From positions 1 through 64,000 of the forward strand of contig NZ_JABUNR010000025.1 of NCBI RefSeq assembly GCF_013343715.1: DNA of 64,000 bases. The letters run 5' to 3'. The position numbers and the translations under genes were made by a program. This DNA is from Mesobacillus harenae. Lineage in GTDB: Bacteria; Bacillota; Bacilli; Bacillales; Cytobacillaceae. Shown one piece after another: positions 54,579 to 63,105 of this stretch. The notes beneath the pieces were generated by a model that had not been told where the DNA came from, ran no database searches, and saw only the letters and a program-made list of their open reading frames with translations. Numbering within the stretch: the first letter of the stretch is position 1; every line of letters begins with the position of its first letter.

Positions 54579-56696
54579 ATGGAACAACAAAAACGCAGCT
54601 ATTCTATGGAATGGGCTGGACGCGAACTGACTGTTGAAGTCGGACAATTTGCTAAGCAGGCTAACGGCGCCGTCCTTATCCGTTATGGCGATACAGTTGT
54701 ACTAAGTACGGCAACAGCGTCAAAAGAACCGAAAAAACTAGACTTTTTTCCATTAACTGTCAATTACGAGGAGCGTTTATACGCCGTAGGTAAAATCCCA
54801 GGCGGATTTATTAAGCGTGAGGGGCGTCCGAGTGAAAAGGCAATTCTGGCAAGCCGTTTAATCGACAGGCCAATCCGTCCATTATTTGCTGATGGTTTCC
54901 GGAATGATGTTCAGGTTATCAGCATTGTTATGAGTGTTGATCAGAACTGTTCTTCCGAAATGGCAGCAATGTTTGGTTCATCTCTTGCCTTGTCTGTCTC
55001 CGATATTCCGTTTGGCGGGCCAATTGCCGGTGTAACGGTTGGACGGATCGACGGTAAATTTGTCGTGAATCCTTCAGTCGAAGAGGGAGAAAAAAGCGAT
55101 ATCCATTTAGTAGTTGCAGGTACAAAGGATGCAATTAATATGGTCGAAGCTGGTGCTGATGAAGTTCCAGAAGAAGTAATGCTTGAAGCGATTATGTTCG
55201 GCCACGATGAAATAAAACGCCTGATTGAGTTTCAAGAGAAGATTGCTGGAGAAGTCGGCAAAGATAAAATGGAAATCAAGTTATTTGAATTAGACAAAGA
55301 CCTTGAAGGACAAGTTCGTGAAATGAGCGAGAGCAATATGGTCAATGCGATTCAGGTAGTTGAGAAACATGCTCGTGAGGCTGCAATCAAAGAAGTTAAA
55401 AATGCCGTTATTGCACATTTTGAAGAGCAGGAAGCGGATGAAGATACACTAAAGCAGGTAAAACAAATCCTTGATAAAATCGTTAAAGGAGAAGTCCGCC
55501 GCTTAATTACCGAAGAAAAGGTCCGTCCTGATGGGCGTGGAGCAGAGAAAATCCGTCACCTTTCTTCAGAGGTAGGATTACTTCCAAGAACGCACGGCTC
55601 TGGATTATTTACCCGCGGACAAACTCAGGCACTAAGTATTTGTACGCTTGGCGCCATGGGTGATGTTCAGATTTTAGACGGAATTGGGCTTGAGGAAGAA
55701 AAACGCTTCATGCACCATTATAACTTCCCTTTATTTAGCGTTGGTGAAACAGGACCGATCCGTGGACCAGGCCGCCGTGAAATTGGGCATGGTGCCCTTG
55801 GTGAAAGAGCCTTGGAGCCGGTTATTCCAGCAGAAAAGGATTTCCCTTACACAATCCGCCTTGTTTCTGAAGTACTTGAATCAAACGGTTCTACCTCTCA
55901 GGCAAGCATTTGTGCCAGCACACTGGCTATGATGGATGCTGGAGTACCTCTTAAAGCTCCTGTAGCCGGAATTGCGATGGGTCTAGTTAAATCAGGCGAG
56001 CATTATACTATTTTGTCTGATATCCAAGGTATGGAAGACCATCTGGGCGATATGGACTTTAAAGTGGCTGGTACTTCAAAAGGGGTAACAGCACTTCAAA
56101 TGGACATCAAGATTGAAGGCTTATCACGTGAGATCCTAGATGAGGCTCTTCAACAGGCCAAAAAAGGCCGGATGGAAATTCTGGACAGCATGCTCAGCAC
56201 AATTGCAGAGCCACGCGGTCAGCTTTCCACATATGCACCAAAGATCATGACAATGAAGATTAACCCGGATAAGATCCGTGACGTAATCGGACCAAGCGGA
56301 AAGCAGATCAACAAGATCATCGAAGAAACCGGCGTTAAAATTGATATCGAGCAGGATGGAACAGTCTTCATTGCATCAATTAATGAAGAGATGAACCAAA
56401 AAGCAAGAAAAATCATTGAAGATTTAGTCCGTGAAGTGGCGGTTGGTGAAAGATATCTTGGTAAAGTAAGGCGAATCGAGAAGTTTGGAGCATTTGTTGA
56501 ACTCTTCCCTGGAAAAGACGGGCTTGTCCATATTTCAGAGCTTGCTGAAGAACGTGTAGGTAAGGTTGAAGATATCCTGAAGCTTGGAGATGAACTTCTG
56601 GTTAAGGTAACAGAAATCGATAAGCAGGGCCGAGTTAATCTGTCACGTAAAGCGATTTTAAAAGAGCAGCGCGAGCAGGCTGAAAAACAATCCTAA
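54579..56696 (+). CDS. pnp: Polynucleotide phosphorylase
   Basis: 3'-5' phosphorolytic exoribonuclease, main mRNA decay enzyme in Bacillus. 705 residues: two RNase PH domains, KH domain about 553-610 (KINPDKIRDVIGPSGKQINKIIEETG) and S1 domain about 620-690 (GKVRRIEKFGAFVELFPGKDGLVHISEL). AGAGGGGT precedes the ATG. Confidence 0.98.
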   Translation: MEQQKRSYSMEWAGRELTVEVGQFAKQANGAVLIRYGDTVVLSTATASKEPKKLDFFPLTVNYEERLYAVGKIPGGFIKREGRPSEKAILASRLIDRPIRPLFADGFRNDVQVISIVMSVDQNCSSEMAAMFGSSLALSVSDIPFGGPIAGVTVGRIDGKFVVNPSVEEGEKSDIHLVVAGTKDAINMVEAGADEVPEEVMLEAIMFGHDEIKRLIEFQEKIAGEVGKDKMEIKLFELDKDLEGQVREMSESNMVNAIQVVEKHAREAAIKEVKNAVIAHFEEQEADEDTLKQVKQILDKIVKGEVRRLITEEKVRPDGRGAEKIRHLSSEVGLLPRTHGSGLFTRGQTQALSICTLGAMGDVQILDGIGLEEEKRFMHHYNFPLFSVGETGPIRGPGRREIGHGALGERALEPVIPAEKDFPYTIRLVSEVLESNGSTSQASICASTLAMMDAGVPLKAPVAGIAMGLVKSGEHYTILSDIQGMEDHLGDMDFKVAGTSKGVTALQMDIKIEGLSREILDEALQQAKKGRMEILDSMLSTIAEPRGQLSTYAPKIMTMKINPDKIRDVIGPSGKQINKIIEETGVKIDIEQDGTVFIASINEEMNQKARKIIEDLVREVAVGERYLGKVRRIEKFGAFVELFPGKDGLVHISELAEERVGKVEDILKLGDELLVKVTEIDKQGRVNLSRKAILKEQREQAEKQS

Positions 56697-56752
56697 GGCT
56701 AGGCTGTCATTCTGGCACTGTCCGTATTATCCTTTAAATATTGCATAAACTG

Positions 56753-56779
56753 AAGTCAGGGACAGCCCTGGCTTTTTTT
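56753..56779 (+). terminator. Terminator after pnp
   Basis: Seven-base-pair stem (56755-56761 with 56766-56772), loop ACAG, extended by two A-T pairs, then seven T. Confidence 0.8.
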
Positions 56780-56875
56780 GTATATCCTTAATAAAACTGC
56801 TTGCACCGGGCGCTCACTTTTCGTTCTACCTTGTCCTTCTGCTACATAATCTGTAGTGATGAGGAGGCATGATAA

Positions 56876-57838
56876 ATGGGGAAGTTAGGGTTGATTGTTA
56901 CTCTGTGTATAATTGCAATAATCACGGTGAGTAATCCATTGACAGAGCAATATCTAATGAAGTTAAGAAGCGACGCTGCGGTTGTGTCGAAACAGCAGGA
57001 TGCTTTGTATGAAATGATCGAAAGCAAGGCTCCAGAGTTTGAACAGCCTGTCTATGATGCGAAAATAGATCCGGTTTGGAAATCTGTCCCTGGGTACAAC
57101 GGACTCCAGGTTGATATTAAAAAGTCTTACGATAAAATGAAACCAAAAGGTAAGTTTTTAAAAGATAAACTTGTTTACAAGGAGATTAAACCGAAGGTCC
57201 ACCTTAGTGATTTACCTCCAGCGGCCATTTACAGAGGGCATCCCGAGAAACCGATTGTGTCCTTTATCATTAATGTTGCATGGGGAAATGAGTATTTATC
57301 TGATATGCTGGCTACTTTAAAAAAGCATAATGTTTTAGCAACCTTTTTCTTGGAGGGCCATTGGGTAAAAGAAAACCCTGACCTGGCAAAAATGATTGTT
57401 GAAGCAGGCCATGAGGTAGGTAACCATTCCTTTTCACATCCCAACATGAAGGAGCTGCCTGCAGCAGCCGTTAAAGAAGAAATCGAAAAAACAAATGCCG
57501 TAATCGAAGCCACTACAGGCAAGAGGATTAAGTGGTTTGCTCCTCCAAGCGGCTACTATCGAGAAGAGGTCGTCAAGATTGCGGCTGCAATGAAGCTAGG
57601 AACGATCATGTGGAGCGTCGACACAATTGACTGGAAAAAGCCTACCCCAGATCAACTAATCAATCGTGTCATGTCTAAGGTCCATAACGGCGCTTTTATT
57701 TTAATGCATCCTACAGAATCAACGGAAAAGGCACTAGATCAGCTGATTTTACAAATAAAAAATCAAGGACTTGAGCTTGGAACCGTTTCTGACAATTTAA
57801 GTGAAGACAGAATAATGTTGAAAAACATGAAAAAATAA
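56876..57838 (+). CDS. ylxY: Sporulation-associated polysaccharide deacetylase-like protein YlxY
   Basis: 320 residues: N-terminal membrane/signal helix, then a NodB-type barrel. The His motif (GHEVGNHSFSHPNM) is present, but the first motif, normally TFDDG, reads FIINVAWGNEY, without the metal-binding Asp pair. This suggests altered or no deacetylase activity, as in the TIGR02873 'spore_ylxY' group. GAGGAGG precedes the ATG. Confidence 0.9.
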   Translation: MGKLGLIVTLCIIAIITVSNPLTEQYLMKLRSDAAVVSKQQDALYEMIESKAPEFEQPVYDAKIDPVWKSVPGYNGLQVDIKKSYDKMKPKGKFLKDKLVYKEIKPKVHLSDLPPAAIYRGHPEKPIVSFIINVAWGNEYLSDMLATLKKHNVLATFFLEGHWVKENPDLAKMIVEAGHEVGNHSFSHPNMKELPAAAVKEEIEKTNAVIEATTGKRIKWFAPPSGYYREEVVKIAAAMKLGTIMWSVDTIDWKKPTPDQLINRVMSKVHNGAFILMHPTESTEKALDQLILQIKNQGLELGTVSDNLSEDRIMLKNMKK

Positions 57839-57846
57839 TCTTCTTT

Positions 57847-57876
57847 TTGGAAAAAGTAAGTAAAATACACTATACT
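57847..57876 (+). promoter_or_regulatory. Possible SigA promoter for mlpA
   Basis: TTGGAA at 57847-57852, 18-base spacer, TATACT at 57871-57876, about 50 bases before the TTG start. Confidence 0.5.
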
Positions 57877-57925
57877 AATTTAATGCAGGGCTAGTACAGC
57901 AGCAGGTTCCAGAGGAGGAGTTTTC

Positions 57926-59161
57926 TTGATAAAAAAATATACTTGCCAAAATGGCTTAAGAATCGTACTCGAACAAATTCCGCATGTCCGGTCCGTCGCT
58001 ATCGGAGTGTGGATAGGGACCGGCTCTAGAAATGAAACCCCAGTCAATAACGGTATTTCACATTTTTTAGAGCATATGTTTTTTAAAGGAACCAAAACTA
58101 GATCAGCCAGAGAAATAGCAGAGTCATTTGATAGTATTGGAGGCCAAGTAAATGCCTTCACTTCAAAAGAGTACACTTGCTATTATGCGAAGGTTCTTGA
58201 TAACCACGCTCCATACGCATTAGAAGTGCTCGCGGATATGTTTTTCAATTCCACATTTGATAATGAAGAACTTAATAAAGAGAAAAATGTGGTTTATGAA
58301 GAAATAAAAATGTATGAGGATACACCTGATGATATTGTTCATGACCTTTTGAGCAAAGCAATTTATGATGACCATTCTCTTGGCTATCCTATTTTAGGAA
58401 CAGAGAAGACATTAGAAACATTTAATGGTGACAAGTTAAGAGAATACATGCACGAAACCTATACACCGGAAAATGTCGTTGTCTCAATTGCAGGCAATAT
58501 ATCTGAATCCTTCATTCATGATGTAGAAAAATACTTTGGTACATATGAGGCAGGAAAAAAAGAGCAGACCTTTGAAAAGCCTCGCTTTCATGGTACAGAG
58601 GTTGTCCGAAAGAAGGAAACAGAACAAGCCCACTTATGTCTCGGTTATGAAGGCTTACAAATTGGCCATGAGGACGTGTACAGCCTTATTGTCTTAAATA
58701 ATGTCCTTGGCGGCAGCATGAGTAGCAGGCTTTTTCAGGAAGTCCGTGAACAGCGTGGTCTTGCCTATTCGGTGTTCTCTTATCACTCTGCGTATCGCGA
58801 CAGTGGAATTGTCACGATTTATGGTGGAACAGGCTCGAAGCAAATTAACGTGCTATTTGAAACGATCCAGGAGACCCTTGCCAAACTCAAGGAAGATGGC
58901 ATTACCGTTAAAGAGCTGAATAACAGTAAAGAACAGCTTAAAGGCAGCTTGATGCTAAGCCTTGAAAGCACCAACAGCAGGATGAGCCGGAATGGTAAAA
59001 ATGAATTACTCCTGAAAAAGCACCGCTCACTAGATGAAATTGTTGAACAAATCGATCATGTGTCAAAAAACAGCGTTGACGGCCTTGCTAACAGAATCTT
59101 TACAGACCAATATTCAACTGCTTTAATCAGCCCTGATGGCCAACTTCCAGGCGCTAAATAA
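57926..59161 (+). CDS. mlpA: M16-family zinc metalloprotease MlpA (YmxG)
   Basis: 411 residues, related to mitochondrial processing peptidase. Inverted zinc motif HFLEH with H46, E49, H50; distal Glu in the NKEKNVVYEEIKMYED region; C-terminal M16 half with LGGSMSSRLFQEVREQRGLAYSV. TTG start after AGAGGAGGAG. In B. subtilis it has been linked to regulation of the neighbouring aspartate/protease genes. Confidence 0.94.
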   Translation: MIKKYTCQNGLRIVLEQIPHVRSVAIGVWIGTGSRNETPVNNGISHFLEHMFFKGTKTRSAREIAESFDSIGGQVNAFTSKEYTCYYAKVLDNHAPYALEVLADMFFNSTFDNEELNKEKNVVYEEIKMYEDTPDDIVHDLLSKAIYDDHSLGYPILGTEKTLETFNGDKLREYMHETYTPENVVVSIAGNISESFIHDVEKYFGTYEAGKKEQTFEKPRFHGTEVVRKKETEQAHLCLGYEGLQIGHEDVYSLIVLNNVLGGSMSSRLFQEVREQRGLAYSVFSYHSAYRDSGIVTIYGGTGSKQINVLFETIQETLAKLKEDGITVKELNNSKEQLKGSLMLSLESTNSRMSRNGKNELLLKKHRSLDEIVEQIDHVSKNSVDGLANRIFTDQYSTALISPDGQLPGAK

Positions 59162-59167
59162 TGAGTG

Positions 59168-59199
59168 ACAGTCTGCATAATTAGCAGGCTGTTTTTTTT
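59168..59199 (+). terminator. Terminator after mlpA
   Basis: Nine-base-pair stem (59168-59176 with 59184-59192) with one T-G pair, then eight T. The following 59200-59537 is non-coding; TATAAT at 59504-59509 lacks a -35. Confidence 0.8.
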
Positions 59200-59537
59200 A
59201 TGGCCGATAGTAAAACATGTGTCCATGGGTATTTCCAGGGAAGTTTATTTTTTAGAGTAATTCTAGTTATGGAATATTTCTGTTCATTTATGGAATATAT
59301 TTCAAAAACAGCAATCAACCGGCTAGAAACCATGAAAGACTCCCATTTTTTCATTGAGGCAAGGCTCTTAGACAAAACTTAGCTAAAATCCATCAAATAC
59401 GTTTAATTTTGAACGTAAACAATGACTTGAAGTAAGATGATCGCTTTACCCAATCATATTTCTCCATTTTAACGCTTCTAAAAAGGCAAAAGACCGATAC
59501 ACTTATAATAAGGACAAACGAAAGCGGGGATATAGGG

Positions 59538-59816
59538 ATGAAACTAAGCGAATTGGGCGGAAAGGAAATTGTAGATGCAAAAAGAGCGGAGAGGCTTGGC
59601 GTTCTAGGCCAAACCGACTTGGAAATTGATGAGCAGACAGGCAAGGTGGAGGCACTTGTCATCCCAGGCGTGAAGTGGTTTGGGCTAAGGAAGCAAGGCG
59701 GCGACATCCGTGTACCCTGGCAGCATGTGAAAAAAATTGGAGCGGATATGATTATCATCGATGTTCCAGAGGAGTTTGGAGAGCGCCCAAAGGATAAATC
59801 TGAATCGCCCGATTAA
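59538..59816 (+). CDS. ymxH: YlmC/YmxH family sporulation protein (PRC-barrel)
   Basis: 92 residues with PRC-barrel fold (MKLSELGGKEIVDAKRAERLG, LEIDEQTGKVEALVIPG, RVPWQHVKKIGADMIII). Exact role unknown; the family is restricted to endospore formers. GCGGGGAT precedes the ATG. Its stop lies inside the terminator stem region. Confidence 0.92.
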   Translation: MKLSELGGKEIVDAKRAERLGVLGQTDLEIDEQTGKVEALVIPGVKWFGLRKQGGDIRVPWQHVKKIGADMIIIDVPEEFGERPKDKSESPD

Positions 59817-59830
59817 TGGGCGCTTTTTTT
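59806..59830 (+). terminator. Terminator overlapping the ymxH stop codon
   Basis: CGCCC (59806-59810) pairs with GGGCG (59818-59822), followed by C and seven T. The stop TAA (59814-59816) is in the loop. Confidence 0.75.
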
Positions 59831-59860
59831 ATTTTAGAATTTATATAGATGAACATTTTT

Positions 59861-60132
59861 ATCCAACTCCAGCGCCTAGCCCCTCGAGGTCGCTTCGGTA
59901 CCAGCTGATGAAGTCAAAGAACGACTTCACCTTCTGGCCCTTCACCGCTTGTCGGGGCTGTTCAAGGCGCTTGCGCTTTTGTTTCATCCAGCTCCAGCGC
60001 CCAGCGACTCGTGTACTTCGCCCACCTTTCTACAATAAGTCAACAACGAATCGCTTAGGCTCTTCGTGTTTCCTTTATCTCAGTCGGTGTTCGCCAGTCC
60101 TGTCGTGCGCTTAACGGGCGCTTGCGCTTTTG
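59861..60132. repeat. Type A structured repeat next to a further repeat variant
   Basis: 59861-59982 matches the type A unit after polC (GATGAAGTCAAAGAACGACT core hairpin, CCTAGCCCCTCGAGGTCGCT arm). 59983-60132 is another structured repeat with similar flanks (CCAGCTCCAGCGCC start, GGCGCTTGCGCTTTTG end). Both lie between ymxH and spoVFA. The remaining 60133-60344 has no gene; a possible SigK promoter lies at 60257-60285. Confidence 0.7.
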
Positions 60133-60256
60133 TTCTTTCAAAACCACCACATTAACCTCTTTAAAACCCCCATTTTTCACTAGAAAACCTAATATGTCCC
60201 GACTTGGGACAAAGCCCAACCTTCAGGAAACTTCCGCTTTTGCCCATTGAAAAACT

Positions 60257-60285
60257 CACCGATTTTACACCCCCTACATATGATG
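60257..60285 (+). promoter_or_regulatory. Possible SigK promoter for spoVFA
   Basis: CACC at 60257-60260, 16-base spacer, CATATGATG at 60277-60285, near the SigK pattern (AC, then CATANNNTA). The final bases deviate. CATAACATT at 60298-60306 is an alternative -10. Expectation rests on SigK control of spoVF in B. subtilis. Confidence 0.3.
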
Positions 60286-60344
60286 TTGAGTAGTTGTCAT
60301 AACATTTCCTGCTATGGATTACTAAAAAGAAGGTGATTGTTCTC

Positions 60345-61247
60345 ATGCTGACAGGAATGCAAATCGCTGTCATGGGCGGTGATGCAAGACAGCTGGAGAT
60401 AATACGGAAGCTGACCGAACTGGATGCTAAGCTCTCGTTAGTTGGTTTCGAGCAGCTTGATCATGCATTTACAGGAGCTTCAAAAGAAAAAGTGGATGAA
60501 GTAGATTTTTCTGTGATTGATGCCATAATTCTTCCTGTTCCGGGGACCAATCTCGAGGGGCAGGTGGAAACGATCTTTTCAAACGAAAAGGTTATATTAA
60601 CGAAAGATATGCTTCTAAGTACCCCTGAGCATTGTAAAGTATATTCTGGAATTACAAACACGTATTTGACTGGGATTATCAAACAAGCCAACCGTGACCT
60701 TGTTCAGCTGTTTGAAAGAGATGATGTAGCCATATTCAATTCAATCCCTACGGTAGAGGGAACGATTATGATGGCCATCCAACATACGGATTTTACCATT
60801 CATGGCTCAAATGTCTGTGTGCTGGGACTTGGGCGCGTAGGAATGAGCGTGGCGAGAACCTTTCACGCACTGGGTGCGAAGGTTAAAGTCGGGGCCCGAA
60901 AAACCGAACATCTGGCAAGAATTACGGAAATGGGCTTAACTCCATTTCATCTTAAGGATATTGAGAATGAGGTTATCAATACGGACATCTGTATTAATAC
61001 AATACCGAAGCATATTGTAAAGTCTTCAGTCATTTCAAAAATGCCAACACACACGCTAATTATTGACCTCGCTTCAAAGCCTGGAGGAACAGATTTTCGC
61101 TATGCAGAAAAAAGGGGTATAAAGGCGCTGCTTGCACCGGGACTCCCTGGAATAGTAGCTCCGAAAACGGCAGGGCAAATACTTGCAAACGTACTGGCCC
61201 AACTGCTGATGGAGGATAGTACAAAGAGGGAGGAGAAAGGAACATGA
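60345..61247 (+). CDS. spoVFA: Dipicolinate synthase subunit A
   Basis: With subunit B makes dipicolinic acid in the mother cell for spore heat resistance. 300 residues: N-terminal domain (MQIAVMGGDARQLEIIRKL) and a Rossmann domain (VCVLGLGRVGMSVARTFHALG). GTG 60333 is in frame; GAAGGTGAT serves ATG 60345. Overlaps spoVFB (ATGA). Confidence 0.96.
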   Translation: MLTGMQIAVMGGDARQLEIIRKLTELDAKLSLVGFEQLDHAFTGASKEKVDEVDFSVIDAIILPVPGTNLEGQVETIFSNEKVILTKDMLLSTPEHCKVYSGITNTYLTGIIKQANRDLVQLFERDDVAIFNSIPTVEGTIMMAIQHTDFTIHGSNVCVLGLGRVGMSVARTFHALGAKVKVGARKTEHLARITEMGLTPFHLKDIENEVINTDICINTIPKHIVKSSVISKMPTHTLIIDLASKPGGTDFRYAEKRGIKALLAPGLPGIVAPKTAGQILANVLAQLLMEDSTKREEKGT

Positions 61248-61843
61248 CATTAAAAGGGAAAAGAATTGGCTTTGGATTGACTGGATCTCATTGCACATAC
61301 GATGCAGTCTTTCCTGAGATAGAGAAGCTTGTTAATGCAGGAGCAGAAGTACTGCCGATTGTTACTTTCACTGTAAAAAATACAGAGACAAGGTTTGGGA
61401 AAGGGGAAGACTGGATAGAACGGATTGAGGAGTTAACAGGAAATAAGGTGATCGATTCAATTGTTAAAGCAGAGCCATTAGGTCCTAAAATTCCTTTGGA
61501 TTGCATGGTTATCGCTCCGCTTACAGGTGGTTCAATGAGCAAATTTGCCAATGCTTTGAATGATAGTCCAGTACTAATGGCAGCGAAGGCAACCTTGAGG
61601 AATTTAAAGCCAGTTGTCCTTGGAATTTCGACGAATGATGCACTAGGTCTGAACGGGACAAATTTAATGAGGCTCATGTCCACGAAGAACATATTTTTTA
61701 TTCCATTTGGGCAGGATGACCCTGTAAAAAAACCAAACTCCATGGTGGCAAGAATGACGCTGCTCGACAAGACGGTTGAAGCGGCCATGAGGGGTGAACA
61801 GCTTCAGCCTGTTCTAATAGAAAAGTATAAAGATAGCGAATAA
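61244..61843 (+). CDS. spoVFB: Dipicolinate synthase subunit B
   Basis: Flavoprotein-fold subunit, 199 residues (GKRIGFGLTGSHCTYDAVFPEI, MVIAPLTGGSMSKFANAL). Pairs with SpoVFA; translation coupled by overlap, with GGAGGAG upstream. The direct neighbour asd feeds dihydrodipicolinate synthesis, the substrate of this enzyme. Confidence 0.96.
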   Translation: MTLKGKRIGFGLTGSHCTYDAVFPEIEKLVNAGAEVLPIVTFTVKNTETRFGKGEDWIERIEELTGNKVIDSIVKAEPLGPKIPLDCMVIAPLTGGSMSKFANALNDSPVLMAAKATLRNLKPVVLGISTNDALGLNGTNLMRLMSTKNIFFIPFGQDDPVKKPNSMVARMTLLDKTVEAAMRGEQLQPVLIEKYKDSE

Positions 61844-61879
61844 ACCCCCTTTAGTTTTTCCGGTTGGAGCAAATTGTTT

Positions 61880-61908
61880 ATTACAATAAAGAATGATTAT
61901 GTTAAAAT
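61880..61908 (+). promoter_or_regulatory. SigA promoter for asd
   Basis: ATTACA at 61880-61885, 17-base spacer, TAAAAT at 61903-61908 with an extended -10 TG. It allows vegetative expression of asd-dapG independently of the sporulation-specific spoVF genes. A GGCGGT/ACCGCC hairpin follows in the leader (about 61927-61942). Confidence 0.65.
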
Positions 61909-62017
61909 AGATTTTATTATACCGATGGCGGTTGTTACCGCCGTCACTTACTTATAATTTAGTTGTTTTGCGAAATGCCGGAAAAAGAAATTTTTTATTT
62001 GGAAGGGGAAACACCAC

Positions 62018-63064
62018 ATGTCAGTAAAAGGATTCCACGTAGCAGTCGTAGGCGCTACAGGTGCTGTTGGTCAACAAATGATTCAAACCCTAGAAAAACG
62101 TAATTTTCCAATATCAAAAATAACACTTCTATCATCTGCACGCTCAGCCGGTAAGGTTGTGCGTTTTAGAGACGAAGACGTGACGATTCAGGAAGCTAAG
62201 CCTGAAAGTTTTGAAGGCGTACAAATCGCTTTATTCAGTGCTGGAGGCAGTATCTCAAAAGAGCTTGCTCCAGAAGCTGTAAAACGCGGCGCGATTGTTG
62301 TCGATAACACAAGTGCCTTTCGGATGGATGAAAACGTTCCCCTCGTTGTACCTGAGGTAAATGAAGAAGATTTGCGAGGTCATAATGGAATTATTGCCAA
62401 TCCAAACTGCTCAACCATTCAGATGGTTGTGGCTCTGGAGCCTTTACGTAAAAAATATGGTTTGAAGAAGGTTATCGTTTCAACATACCAAGCAGTTTCT
62501 GGTGCAGGAGCCGCGGCCGTTGACGAAATGAAGGCACAAGCCAAAGCCATTCTAAATGATGAAGAATTTGAACCAAAACTGTTGCCAGTTGGATCAGGGG
62601 AGAAACACTATCAAATTGCCTTCAATGCGATTCCGCAGATTGACAAGTTTGAAGATAATGGTTTCACCTTTGAAGAAATGAAAATGATTAATGAAACGAA
62701 AAAAATAATGCATATGCCTGAGCTGCAGGTTGCGGCTACATGTGTCAGGCTTCCAATTGGAACAGGTCATTCAGAATCCGTCTACCTTGAATTAGAGCAA
62801 AGCGGAGTGTCTGCAGCGGATGTGAAAGAGCTTCTGAAGGATGCACCAGGTGTTGTCCTGGAAGATGTGCCAGAAGAGCAAATCTACCCGATGCCAGCTT
62901 ACAGTGTTGGCAAAAATGAAGTATTTGTCGGCAGAATCCGTAAAGATCTGAATGAAGATTCAGGTTTCCATATGTGGGTTGTTTCAGACAACCTGTTAAA
63001 AGGGGCAGCCTGGAACTCTGTTCAAATTGCAGAAAGTCTAGTTAGACTTGGCGTGATCAAGTAG
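62018..63064 (+). CDS. asd: Aspartate-semialdehyde dehydrogenase
   Basis: Makes aspartate semialdehyde for lysine, diaminopimelate, threonine and methionine. 348 residues: NADP-binding VVGATGAVGQQMIQTL, active-site C131 in NCSTIQMVVAL, and GTGHSESVYLE. GGAAGGGG precedes the ATG. Confidence 0.97.
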   Translation: MSVKGFHVAVVGATGAVGQQMIQTLEKRNFPISKITLLSSARSAGKVVRFRDEDVTIQEAKPESFEGVQIALFSAGGSISKELAPEAVKRGAIVVDNTSAFRMDENVPLVVPEVNEEDLRGHNGIIANPNCSTIQMVVALEPLRKKYGLKKVIVSTYQAVSGAGAAAVDEMKAQAKAILNDEEFEPKLLPVGSGEKHYQIAFNAIPQIDKFEDNGFTFEEMKMINETKKIMHMPELQVAATCVRLPIGTGHSESVYLELEQSGVSAADVKELLKDAPGVVLEDVPEEQIYPMPAYSVGKNEVFVGRIRKDLNEDSGFHMWVVSDNLLKGAAWNSVQIAESLVRLGVIK

Positions 63065-63105
63065 TTTGGCCTGAAAGCAAAGGTATAACATTTTGGGGTG
63101 TTATG

